Part shown: piece by piece, positions 1 to 7,748 of the stretch
Layout: every line of letters starts with the position of its first letter
Numbering within the stretch: the first letter of the stretch is position 1
NCBI GenBank assembly: GCA_036939355.1
Contig: JALLAP010000339.1
Coordinates: 1-22,747 of the forward strand
DNA length: 22,747 nt
From: Thalassiosira profunda
Lineage: Eukaryota; Bacillariophyta; Thalassiosirophyceae; Thalassiosirales; Thalassiosiraceae
Direction: 5' to 3'
The notes under the pieces: model-generated
Told to the model about the DNA's origin: nothing
The model's database searches: none
Seen by the model: only the letters and a program-made list of their open reading frames with translations
Program-made: the position numbers and the translations under genes

Positions 1-382
1 CACTGTCAAAGCAAGTGAATGAGGGAGCCAGCCCTTCAAGTACTAATTCCTACGTGAGGTGTCACCTAGGAATGACGTCGAATTCTCTGCTTTGTGGGTG
101 GCGACCCCGAAAAAAAGCAAGCAGGACCTCGCATGCGGTGGAGCAGCTGGCGCGCAGAGGGGCGAGACAAAAGATCCGAAGAGGGAAAGAAGGAGGGAAG
201 GACGGTTCACCTTCACCTTCCTTGCTCCTTCCTCCTTCCTCCTTCCTCTGCTCCCACCACCAAAGGTGAGCTGACAGCCTACGCTGACGCACGAAGGCAC
301 AGCTCACTTTCCGCGGCGGCGTCCAACACCACAGCCTCCTCCTCTGCCAACCCTCCCGGCCGCCCTCCACTAGCCCATCACC
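1..382 (+). promoter_or_regulatory. 5' region of the glycyl-tRNA synthetase gene
   Basis: No convincing gene lies here. The stretch holds one copy of the recurrent element (TTCCTACGT at 47-55), a purine-rich run (about 179-202) followed by a pyrimidine-rich run (about 205-257, CCTTC/CTTCCTC units), and then the leader up to the ATG at 383 in the context CATCACCATG. The pyrimidine-rich run could be an initiator region or a 5' UTR feature; which one cannot be decided from sequence. Small open frames here lack coding character. Confidence 0.5.
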
Positions 383-2185
383 ATGCCTTCCTACGCGGTC
401 GCGGCGCTGGCGATGTTCCTCTCACTGAACTCGGCCCTCGGCTTTGGCCTGCGCGCGGCGCCCTCCTCCGCCCGGGCCGCCGCCTCCACCGCTGCTGCGC
501 GACGAACCCTCGGCGCCGCCACCGCCCTCTTTTCGACGGCCGAGAAGACCGAAGAAAAGAAATCTAGCGCCCCCATCAAAAACGACGAGGCCTACGACAA
601 GGTGAAAATGGAGGACATCGTCTCCCTCTGCAAGCGTCGCGGCATCATCTTCCCCTCCTCCGAAATCTACAACGGCTTCGCCGGATTCTTCGACTACGGC
701 CCCCTCGGATCGGAACTGAAGCGCAACGTCAAAGACGCCTTCTGGACAAACTTCGTCCAATGCCGCGAGGACGTGGTGGGGATCGACAGCAGCATCATTC
801 ACAATCCCACGACGTGGCAGAGTTCGGGACATCTCGACGGGTTCAGCGATCCGATGGTCGATTGCAAGGAGACCAAATTGCGGTACCGCGCCGACCAGCT
901 GTTCTGCGCGCCGGTGACGCTGGAGGAGTGCGATACGACCGTGGGCTTTGTTTGTGTCCTGGAGGGCAACGATGCCGAGATGAAGAAGGCGGCCAAGACG
1001 CAGGCCAAGCGGCTGCTGAAGGAGGCCGACAAAAAGGGCGAGAAGATCAAGGCGTTCGACTTCCTGGACCTGACGCAGGTCGACGAGGAGACGATGGCGA
1101 TGGTGCCCTCGCCGGGGAGCGGCAAGGCCACCCTGACGATGCCGCGAGATTTCAACCTCATGTTCCAAACGAACGTGGGGGCGATGCAGGACGGGTCGTC
1201 GGTGGCGTACCTCCGCCCCGAGACCGCCCAGGGCATCTTCATCAATTACAAGAACGTCCTGGGCACGTCCCGCCAGAAGCTGCCCTTCGGCATCGCCCAG
1301 ATCGGCAAGGCATTCCGGAACGAGATCACGCCGCGGAATTTCATCTTCCGTTCGCGGGAATTCGAGCAGATGGAAATCGAGTACTTCATCCCGCCCGGCG
1401 ACGACGTGTGGCAGCCGTACCACGAAAAGTGGATTGCGGATGCCAAGGCCTTCTTGGAGAGCGTGGGGTTGAAGGAGGAATTGATGGGGTACGACGTCCA
1501 CGAGGGCGACGGGCTGGCGCATTATGCGCGGGCGTGCACGGACATCACCTTCAAGTTTCCGTTCGGGGAGCAGGAGCTGATGGGCATCGCGGCCCGAGGC
1601 GACTTTGACTTGAAGAGCCACACCGAGGGCAGCGGCAAAGGTGCGTTGCAGTTGGTTGTGATTTACTTCTTGCATCTTGGTTTGGCTCACATCATGTGCA
1701 CTTCAACTTGCAATTCAGTTCTGGATTACTTCGATGAGGAAACGAAGGAGAAATTCATTCCGCACGTTATTGAGCCCTCGCTCGGCGTCGACCGGCTCAT
1801 CCTCGCCCTCATCTGCTCGGCCTATGCCGAGGACGAGATCAACGGCGAGAAGCGCAACTACCTCTCGTTCCATCCGTCGATTGCGCCGGTGAAGGTGGCC
1901 GTGCTCCCGCTGGTAAAGAACAAGGAGCCGTTGGTGAAGGCGGCGAGGGGACTGTTCGAGAAGCTGCAACGGCGATGGAACGTGGTGTGGGATCAGACGG
2001 GGGCGATTGGGCGCAGATATCGCCGTGCGGACGAGGTGGGCGTGCCGTACTGCGTGACGGTGGACTTTGAGACGATCGAGGAGGACGGCGCGGTGACGGT
2101 GCGGGACCGGGACACGACGGAGCAGGTCCGGATACCGATGGACGAGGTCATTCCCTACCTGAGCAAGATGATCGATGGCTACTGA
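383..2185 (+). CDS. Glycine--tRNA ligase (alpha2-type class II), plastid-targeted, 2 exons
   Basis: Charges tRNA-Gly with glycine, probably in the plastid. Exons are 383-1640 and 1719-2185, giving 574 aa after removal of a 78-nt GT-AG intron. Residues 1-20 form a signal peptide ending SALG, followed by FG and an Ala/Arg-rich transit stretch, which is the Phe-at-cleavage signal of complex plastids. The class II core follows. The region containing GIDSSIIHNPTTW is near residue 130. Motif 2 (FRNEITPRNFIFRSREFEQ) is near 311-330. The family signature MGIAARGDFDL precedes the intron, and motif 3 (GVDRLILALICSAY) lies near 443-456. The C-terminal anticodon-binding domain spans about 472-570. The start is the first ATG giving the targeting peptide. 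Length fits the homodimeric GlyRS family. The plastid location is inferred; dual plastid/mitochondrial use is possible. Confidence 0.93.
   Translation: MPSYAVAALAMFLSLNSALGFGLRAAPSSARAAASTAAARRTLGAATALFSTAEKTEEKKSSAPIKNDEAYDKVKMEDIVSLCKRRGIIFPSSEIYNGFAGFFDYGPLGSELKRNVKDAFWTNFVQCREDVVGIDSSIIHNPTTWQSSGHLDGFSDPMVDCKETKLRYRADQLFCAPVTLEECDTTVGFVCVLEGNDAEMKKAAKTQAKRLLKEADKKGEKIKAFDFLDLTQVDEETMAMVPSPGSGKATLTMPRDFNLMFQTNVGAMQDGSSVAYLRPETAQGIFINYKNVLGTSRQKLPFGIAQIGKAFRNEITPRNFIFRSREFEQMEIEYFIPPGDDVWQPYHEKWIADAKAFLESVGLKEELMGYDVHEGDGLAHYARACTDITFKFPFGEQELMGIAARGDFDLKSHTEGSGKGALQLVVIYFLHLGLAHIMCTSTCNSVLDYFDEETKEKFIPHVIEPSLGVDRLILALICSAYAEDEINGEKRNYLSFHPSIAPVKVAVLPLVKNKEPLVKAARGLFEKLQRRWNVVWDQTGAIGRRYRRADEVGVPYCVTVDFETIEEDGAVTVRDRDTTEQVRIPMDEVIPYLSKMIDGY
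1641..1718 (+). other. Intron 1 of the GlyRS gene (78 nt)
   Basis: Donor GTGCGT, acceptor TTGCAATTCAG. Removing it joins ...SGK to VLDYFDEETKEKF, as expected for GlyRS. Length is a multiple of three with no in-frame stop, so the unspliced frame stays open. Confidence 0.85.
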
Positions 2186-2286
2186 GAATGCAACTAAACG
2201 GTTGCTTGGTTGGAGCTGCTGTTGTTGGTAGAGAATCGAGAGTGAAACGCAACAACTCAATTACGACCAACGTTGCTACTACTCAA

Positions 2287-2314
2287 CTATTCTCGAGGCA
2301 GGGAATGCATCATC
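2287..2314 (-). repeat. 3' UTR element, copy 1 (28-nt perfect match to 5022-5049)
   Basis: Read on the minus strand it begins GATGATGCATTCCCTGCC and lies 63 nt after the stop codon of the short coiled-coil gene. The same 28 nt occur in the same sense 62 nt after the stop of the long coiled-coil gene. On the plus strand the two copies form an inverted repeat enclosing both genes. Confidence 0.9.
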
Positions 2315-2377
2315 TCGACCGATGCTTGCTCAATACCACTCGCCTGGAGCTTCCATGAAACGCACACTACAACAAAC

Positions 2378-3115
2378 TTAGACCTGCATGTCGAGATCCC
2401 TCTCGAGGATGCCTTTCTTGAGCCCGTCGACGTTGCCGGACTCGTCGGCCCTCTGCCAGAGAGCCTGGAAGTGAAGGTGCTTCTTCATGCCCTCCTTTAC
2501 CTTCTCGTCGTCGGCGTCGGGGGCATTCAAGCACGTACGCATCATTTGCACTCCGTTCTTCGACACGGCGACGTGAGCACGAGCAGGAATGATGGCCTTC
2601 TCGATCTTCGCCTCGGTGGACTCCTTCGCTCGTTGGACGACCTTCTTCTTGTTCGAGATGCGGGCGGTGTCGGAGGCCAACTCGTCGTCGGCGATGGCGG
2701 TGGCGAGGTCGTATTGCAGCCCGGCCTGTTTGATGGCAATGTCGTACTGCCGCTTGGCGAGCTGCTTCTTGTGGACCGCGTCAGCCTTGGCCTGGACCTC
2801 TTCCTGATCGAACTCTTCCAACTTGGTTTTGATTCGTTGCAGGGCGGCTTCGCCCTTGAGCTTCTCTCGCTTGCAGATGCCGTCCAACTGCTGGATGTCG
2901 GCCTCGGCAAGGCCAACGATCCTCCCGAGCTCGCCCTTCTTGGTCGAGCTAATGGCGCCTTCGGCTTCGTTCTTGAAACGAATCTTGTCCGTCACGAGCA
3001 TGGCGGCGTACGAGTTCTTGTCGGGGTGTGCCTCGGCGATCATGCTCTCGCTGGGCTGCGGGTTGTAGCGCAACTCCCCGGGGAGGGTGTAGGCGTGGGT
3101 CTTGGCGCTGCGCAT
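2378..3115 (-). CDS. Coiled-coil protein of unknown function (short paralog)
   Basis: Family and function not recognised. The product is 245 aa, starts at an ATG (MRSAKTHAY) and has no signal peptide or membrane segment, so it is probably soluble. Residues about 60-190 are charged, Ala/Lys/Glu/Gln-rich and helical, compatible with a long coiled coil. The C-terminus ends GILERDLDMQV. It is homologous over most of its length to the C-terminal half of the divergent neighbour at 3538-4959: a nearly gap-free by-eye alignment shows shared TKLEE/TKLDE, SNKK/SKKG, a D-S-G segment followed by ILxxDLD, and a terminal MQV. The gene is convergent with GlyRS (192 nt between stops) and head-to-head with its paralog. 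No intron is visible. Confidence 0.75.
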   Translation of the reverse strand: MRSAKTHAYTLPGELRYNPQPSESMIAEAHPDKNSYAAMLVTDKIRFKNEAEGAISSTKKGELGRIVGLAEADIQQLDGICKREKLKGEAALQRIKTKLEEFDQEEVQAKADAVHKKQLAKRQYDIAIKQAGLQYDLATAIADDELASDTARISNKKKVVQRAKESTEAKIEKAIIPARAHVAVSKNGVQMMRTCLNAPDADDEKVKEGMKKHLHFQALWQRADESGNVDGLKKGILERDLDMQV

Positions 3116-3537
3116 CGTCGTGGGACAGTGCCAGTGCTACAATAGATTTGGATGCTTGGAGCTGAAAGGTGCGGCTTTTGGTTGTCTGTGAAGGGCAAGA
3201 AAAGAGCAGCAACCAGTTGTACTAGATCCTAGTGCAATTCTCCGTGTCTGTACAGACACCCGCAATTCACGTAGAATTTAACGTAGGAACTCCTACAACT
3301 GTCAGGCCGGAGAGGAGAGAGAAGAGTAGACTAGATAGTACACCGAAGGGGGCGGCGGGGTGGGGGCGCCGCTTCCACTGGCCTTCTTGGTAGGAGAGGT
3401 AGAAGCCCGCCCGAGAAGAAGGAGGGGGTGCTTCGGGTTGCGTGCCGTGGAAACAAGTTGATTGCAATAGACCTGGAAATCGACAACCGTCCGGAACGTG
3501 GAAACCAAGCTCTCTCAGAGAGCTCACAATCCGCTCA
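3116..3537. promoter_or_regulatory. Shared intergenic region of the divergent coiled-coil pair
   Basis: 422 nt separate the two start codons. It contains a perfect 16-nt palindrome (3244-3259), the ACGTAGGAA element (3281-3289) inside the inverted repeat GTAGGA-AC-TCCTAC (3283-3296), and a related ACGTAGAAT just upstream (3270-3278). This layout suggests a bidirectional promoter. No TATA box was recognised. A frame open from 3442 begins with GTG, not ATG, so it was not used as the start of the long gene. Confidence 0.6.
3244..3259. repeat. Perfect 16-nt palindrome
   Basis: GTGTCTGTACAGACAC equals its own reverse complement. It lies between the divergent starts, 129 nt from one and 279 nt from the other, and looks like a site for a dimeric DNA-binding protein. 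Confidence 0.85.
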
Positions 3538-4959
3538 ATGGATCCGTTCTTCAACGAGAACTCGCACATCTGTAACATCGTCAGGGCGCACCTCACCAAG
3601 GTGGGAAAGACTCTGAAAGAGTTCCGGGATACCGTCCCTCGAAGATCCTCCCTCGCCAACGAGATCGAAGGCCTCCGCAACCTCGGATATCACAAGTCGT
3701 CGGAGAAGGTGGCGAAAGTCAACGCCGCTGTCCGTGCACTCAAGAACTTCGTCCCGTCCACCCGCGTTCCTACTCCCAAACGAACGATGAGCTCTGCCAA
3801 GAGGAGCCGTCCAGCGGGTTACGCCTACCCCTCCGAGTCGCCGGCCAAGTCTCACCCAGGTCCCACCTTCAGCCACGGCCAAGGCCACAATTCCGGCTCC
3901 ACCTCCACGCCCAACGGCTACGCGGCCAGGCAGGCAGCGAAGGCCAAGGCTGCGATGAAGGGGGCCCCCAGCGGCACCGCTCCTTCTCCCGGTCTCAAGT
4001 TCAACCCGAACATGCCCGGAGGACTCTTCGGCCAACAGCCGCCTTTTACGTCTCCGACGGGGTCAACTGGCTTCGCACCGAGTGCCGGAGATGCCGCGTT
4101 TGCCACGGCAGCCGCAGCTGCTGCTGCCTGCGACCCGAACGTCCAGTACGGCCAGTCTCCCTACAACCACATCCCCTCTACCGTTTCCGGGTCGTACTAC
4201 CCCAACGAGATGGAGAGCCTCGCCGACTCTGTGTCTCAGATGACCACTGCCACATACCAAGTCCCAGCAGCCTGCAAGCACGCTCCGAAGAGTGCGGACG
4301 AGCTCCTTAAGGAGGTTCCCACGGACCCCCAGTCTCTTTCCAGCAGGATGGTGAACGACGAGCTCGCTGCCAAGACTTCGATCAGCGATGCCGTTGGTGC
4401 TTCGACCAACGATGTCAAGCTTCTAATAACTGTCATCGATCAAGCTGGCATCGCCAAGGTTTACTTCGACTCGTTGGAAGCCGTGGCCGGGAAGGAGCAA
4501 GCCCTCGTCAACAAGGCGGAGACGAAGCTCGACGAGGAGCTGGCTGTCGTCGCTCAGGAGGAGAAGGAGGAGAACGTCGCCATCGAGAAAGCCAAGGCCG
4601 ATCTCAAGCTCAGGTACGAGGCCGATCTGAAGCAGATCGAAGCGGACGGGCAGGTCAGCATCAAGCACATCCACTCGAAGAAGGGCGTCATCGAGGAGGT
4701 CCGAGACACTTTGCTCAAGTCCAGCGGGCAGGCGCAGACCCGCCTCAAGGCTCGGATCAAGATTGGCAGGCAGGGCATCGCCACCCTCACGATGGCAACC
4801 ACGTCGTCCAACGCCAACGAGCCTGAGCTGAAGGCGAACAGGGACAGGCTGGTCGACATGCAGCGAGCCTGGAAGCAGGCACAGGATTCTGGCGACGACG
4901 GAATCCTCAAGGAAGAGATCCTCGGCAAGGACCTCGACAAGGACCGTATGCAGGTCTGA
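3538..4959 (+). CDS. Coiled-coil protein with a low-complexity N-terminal half (long paralog)
   Basis: Family not recognised. The first in-frame ATG (3538, MDPFFNENSHIC) gives 473 aa. Residues 1-85 are charged and probably helical (AHLTKVGKTLKEF). About 85-235 are Pro/Ser/Gly/Ala-rich, with a basic patch (SAKRSRP) and a poly-Ala run, and are probably disordered. The last ~220 residues are helical and coiled-coil-like and homologous to the product of 2378-3115, ending with the same MQV. The gene therefore looks like the shared module plus a unique N-terminal extension, or the short paralog lost it. No signal peptide, membrane segment or intron is seen. Its 3' UTR matches that of its paralog and it converges with the CobW gene. 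A structural or RNA-binding role is possible but unsupported. Confidence 0.75.
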   Translation: MDPFFNENSHICNIVRAHLTKVGKTLKEFRDTVPRRSSLANEIEGLRNLGYHKSSEKVAKVNAAVRALKNFVPSTRVPTPKRTMSSAKRSRPAGYAYPSESPAKSHPGPTFSHGQGHNSGSTSTPNGYAARQAAKAKAAMKGAPSGTAPSPGLKFNPNMPGGLFGQQPPFTSPTGSTGFAPSAGDAAFATAAAAAAACDPNVQYGQSPYNHIPSTVSGSYYPNEMESLADSVSQMTTATYQVPAACKHAPKSADELLKEVPTDPQSLSSRMVNDELAAKTSISDAVGASTNDVKLLITVIDQAGIAKVYFDSLEAVAGKEQALVNKAETKLDEELAVVAQEEKEENVAIEKAKADLKLRYEADLKQIEADGQVSIKHIHSKKGVIEEVRDTLLKSSGQAQTRLKARIKIGRQGIATLTMATTSSNANEPELKANRDRLVDMQRAWKQAQDSGDDGILKEEILGKDLDKDRMQV

Positions 4960-5021
4960 GTTTGTTGCACTGCGCATTCATAGAACCTTTAGGCGAGTGG
5001 TATCGTGCATCATTCGAGTGT

Positions 5022-5049
5022 GATGATGCATTCCCTGCCTCGAGAATAG
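5022..5049 (+). repeat. 3' UTR element, copy 2 (28-nt perfect match to 2287-2314)
   Basis: Starts 62 nt after the stop codon. The intervening 3' UTR is also alignable to that of the paralog, including GTTTGTTG directly after the stop and a perfect 13-nt block AGGCGAGTGGTAT. Confidence 0.9.
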
Positions 5050-5056
5050 ATAGGAA

Positions 5057-5080
5057 GAAGTAAAGAAGTAAAGAAGTAAA
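5057..5080 (+). repeat. Short tandem repeat (GAAGTAAA)3
   Basis: Three perfect copies of the 8-mer GAAGTAAA lie just after the conserved 3' UTR element, between two convergent genes. They may belong to the termination or polyadenylation region. No function is shown. Confidence 0.85.
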
Positions 5081-5142
5081 GAGATAATATGTTAGAACAT
5101 GACGACATCACTGATGGCTTCACGATGGGCTCGCACCTCTTT

Positions 5143-6828
5143 TTACTCCTCCGCGGAGATGGCACAGGCATCTTCTTCCTCGACGCCAAGAATGTCTGAC
5201 AGATTCCAGAGCGGCATGTCGTCGAAGAACGAGTCCTGGACATCATCTGCCCACGCTTTCTTTCTATCCTTCTCTGCTACGTTGCACTCGGCAATCGTCA
5301 ACAGTGCAGTCTCCAGCTCCTTCAATATCTTTTGCTTGTCTAGCGCGATGCCAATGAACACAAGCTCCGACCTCCGGTCCCCGAAGCGATCGTCCCACTG
5401 CTCCGAAGCTCTCAAATCTTCCAGCACCTCGGCGCTCAGATCCACCGCATCCCAAGCCTCGCAGTCGTCTGCGTTTGGATTCTTGGACTGCGCGTCTCCG
5501 TTGGGGTGTTCTACGACAACCTTGGCCATCCAAGGACGGCCAGCAGGCTCGAGCACAAGCTGTCTGCCCACGCTGTGAACATCGATCGGGCAGCAATCCG
5601 CATTTGAAAGCCAAAGCTCGCCCTTGCACCTGATCACGCGAGCAAAGATGTCCTTCGCATCGACCTCCTTGCCAGCCTCTGCACCGGATATTTCTTTCAC
5701 AATCGCTGTCCCAAAGTTTTGCAAGATCCGCGCCAATCTTTCGGGGTGGAACGGGCGTTCGTTGTTGCGGAAGACGAAGGAATTGATGCCGTACTCCTCT
5801 GTTTCAGGGGTGTGGTGGGGCTTCTCGAGCTCGGCAATCCAACCGGCAGACTGTTGCGCCTCCTCCATGTCAAAGAGTCCGGTATTCAGCACCCTGTTCG
5901 TATCAAACTTCTCAAACTTGGGCAGCTCCGGCACAATCACGGTGGCCTTTGGATTCAGCTTGCGAAGTACTGACTCAATAGATTGTATTTGGGATTTGAT
6001 TGGCTTCTCTCCACCGCGGAGCAGGTCCGTCTTGTTCAGCAGGATGATGTTTGCGAATTCCAGTTGGTCGATAAGCAACTGCACAACGGACTCCTCCGAC
6101 TCCTCTGTATCCTCCACGTCGTCGCTTCCAAAGTATTTCTCGCGATCGGCTTCCTTTTCGACGCATCCTAGTATCGAGGCAAAGTTGAATGCATCGACGA
6201 CCGTCACGAGGGTATCCATCGTAGCATACTTTGATAGAGGCTGGAAATCCGACGTCGTGTTGTCTTCTTCTCCGCCTGGATCCCCTTCGCCATCTTCGTT
6301 CGTATCCATCACAAACGTCTGCGCAACGGGAAGCGGCTCGGAGATTCCCGTCGATTCGATGACGAGATAGTCGTACTTCTCCTCCAGTGCCAGCTCCTTC
6401 ACCGTCCGGAGCAGATCCCCCCGAAGCGTGCAGCAGATGCAACCATTGTGCATCTGCAGCGATGATTGAATTGTTAGTATATAAATGTGGACTATATCAT
6501 ACCTGGAACTTGTGTTGCAACGACGTACCTCCACCATCTCCTGCTGCTCCTGAACGAGCTTGTGCTTCTTGATCTCCTCCGCGTCGAGGTTGATGGCGCC
6601 CATGTCGTTGACAATGATTGCAATTTTGTGTTGGCTCTCCTTCGATTGGAGGATTCGCTTGAGCAGCGTCGTCTTGCCGGCGCCGAGGAAGCCGGAGAGG
6701 AGGGTGACGGGCAGGAGCTTGCGCACGGCGCTGGTGTTGGCCCGTTTGGCGGCGACGGAATCGTCGGCGGCGGCATCTCCGTCGCTCCTGCGTTTGTTTG
6801 GTTGGGCGATGGCTGATGATACTTTCAT
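5143..6828 (-). CDS. COG0523/CobW-family GTPase (putative zinc/metal chaperone), 2 exons
   Basis: G3E P-loop GTPase that probably delivers a metal ion to client proteins. Exons are 6828-6529 and 6453-5143, giving 536 aa after removal of a 75-nt intron. Walker A is GFLGAGKT (46-53), the metal-binding CxCC loop is GCICC (104-108), ESTG is at 133-136 and the NKTD base-specificity motif at 240-243. The CobW_C region includes GELWLSNADCC, GRPWMA and the late RSELVFIGIALD. That ending resembles the bacterial YciC branch more than eukaryotic ZNG1/CBWD, and the CPELVPI N-terminal motif of ZNG1 is absent. The N-terminus lacks a signal peptide and has basic clusters (KRR, AAKR), so it is cytosolic or nuclear. 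An acidic Asp/Glu-rich insert lies at 151-174. The specific metal is inferred by family only. Confidence 0.92.
   Translation of the reverse strand: MKVSSAIAQPNKRRSDGDAAADDSVAAKRANTSAVRKLLPVTLLSGFLGAGKTTLLKRILQSKESQHKIAIIVNDMGAINLDAEEIKKHKLVQEQQEMVEVRRCNTSSRYDIVHIYILTIQSSLQMHNGCICCTLRGDLLRTVKELALEEKYDYLVIESTGISEPLPVAQTFVMDTNEDGEGDPGGEEDNTTSDFQPLSKYATMDTLVTVVDAFNFASILGCVEKEADREKYFGSDDVEDTEESEESVVQLLIDQLEFANIILLNKTDLLRGGEKPIKSQIQSIESVLRKLNPKATVIVPELPKFEKFDTNRVLNTGLFDMEEAQQSAGWIAELEKPHHTPETEEYGINSFVFRNNERPFHPERLARILQNFGTAIVKEISGAEAGKEVDAKDIFARVIRCKGELWLSNADCCPIDVHSVGRQLVLEPAGRPWMAKVVVEHPNGDAQSKNPNADDCEAWDAVDLSAEVLEDLRASEQWDDRFGDRRSELVFIGIALDKQKILKELETALLTIAECNVAEKDRKKAWADDVQDSFFDDMPLWNLSDILGVEEEDACAISAEE
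6454..6528 (-). other. Intron of the CobW gene (75 nt)
   Basis: Donor GTACGT, acceptor GCTGCAG on the minus strand. Splicing joins QEMVE to MHNGCICC, the normal family sequence. The intron is phase 0, a multiple of three and stop-free in frame. It sits four codons before the metal-binding CxCC loop. Confidence 0.85.
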
Positions 6829-7193
6829 GATGCTGATGTAGTCGCAAGGGCTGAGCGGTGTCGTCGGTGGTAGGGGGCGGGGTCGTGGCGGCGGTGGGGC
6901 CGAGGGCGAGCAACCAGGGTGTTGGCGAGGGTGGACGGAGGGGTTGCTTGCTTGGTGGATGGGGTCGTCGATTTGTGTTTAGATTGTTGTGTGGTGAGAA
7001 AAGGTCTCTTTTCAGGTGACGGCCAGGAGACAGAAAGAATCGTCCTGATCTCTTTTGCCGAGTGCTCCGCAGGCGCGCTGCAACGCAAAAGCGTTCAGAT
7101 GGTCGCAGGGCGCAGATAACACAGATCGTTCATGCATTTGCAATGTCTCAATAAGCTCTATGTTTGGTGCAATCGGCTCAAGCGCCGGGATCC
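6829..7193. other. Intergenic region upstream of the CobW gene
   Basis: 365 nt without a supported gene, between the CobW start and the stop of the DUF3592-type gene, both on the minus strand. It should hold the CobW promoter and the 3' UTR of its neighbour. No TATA box, repeat or copy of the ACGTAGGAA element was found. Confidence 0.5.
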
Positions 7194-7640
7194 CTAGTGT
7201 TCTGCGCCTACTTCCTCCACAGACGGTTCGGAATCGTCCGACGCACATCCGCACCACGCGATGCAGGCCAAGAACAGCCCCACCGGTATCGATACCATCG
7301 GTACAAACCAATCGCTCCAAAGATCGACCCTCGCCGGATTCGCCGGGCTGTACAGAACTGCCATTTCGTCGCCCACCACCGGGCGTGGCGAGCTGCAGAT
7401 GCTCGATGTGACGAAATAGATCTCATCGTCGGCCACGTATCGGATGACCGGACGCCAAGTGTCGTCGACGCCAGCGCACCTTTCCACTCCAACCACCGTG
7501 CCCATCGTCGATTGCCACCTTTTTTGCCGATGCTGCTGGACGCCCCTCAGGGCAATGCCGACGCTGGCCAAGAGAAGGCCGAAGACGGCCAAGAGAACCG
7601 CCCCCTTCTGGACGATTGCCTTCTTGCTTTTCGCGCCCAT
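7194..7640 (-). CDS. DUF3592-type two-TM membrane protein
   Basis: 148 aa with a basic N-terminus (MGAKSKK). The first membrane helix is at about 12-32 (AVLLAVFGLLLASVGIAL). A soluble beta-rich segment follows, with GTVVGVERC, VIRYVADDEIYFVTSS, GDEMAVLYSPANPARVDLW. The second helix is at about 110-132 and the tail is short and acidic. The order TM, 'GTVV', extracytoplasmic beta segment, 'VLYSPANP', TM matches DUF3592, a family of unknown function in bacteria and eukaryotes. No intron is seen. Its start lies 108 nt from the stop of the next minus-strand gene. The family assignment is from pattern recognition and the biological role is unknown. Confidence 0.78.
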   Translation of the reverse strand: MGAKSKKAIVQKGAVLLAVFGLLLASVGIALRGVQQHRQKRWQSTMGTVVGVERCAGVDDTWRPVIRYVADDEIYFVTSSICSSPRPVVGDEMAVLYSPANPARVDLWSDWFVPMVSIPVGLFLACIAWCGCASDDSEPSVEEVGAEH

Positions 7641-7748
7641 TTGACCCCCGTGCGTGTGGTGTGCGTCTTGCTCCTATCAAGAAGTTGAAAAATCAAACCC
7701 TTTAACTTTTTGACCACATACCCCCTTCCCCTCGCCTTTGGAGTAATG

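Noticed and set aside
422..1690. 422-aa open frame antisense to the GlyRS gene
   Set aside because: It is the reverse shadow of a GC-rich coding sequence with clear GlyRS motifs, and its peptide is Arg/His/Leu-rich without domain features.
2273..3145. 290-aa open frame on the plus strand over the short coiled-coil gene
   Set aside because: The Leu/Val/Gly-rich peptide is the complement of a Lys/Glu/Ala coiled coil, and the minus-strand frame is homologous to the neighbour.
5624..6370. 248-aa Ser-rich open frame antisense to the CobW gene
   Set aside because: Shadow of a gene with all G3E GTPase motifs.
6470..6485. TATA-like TATATAAA
   Set aside because: It lies inside the CobW intron and matches no gene start on the strand where it reads best.
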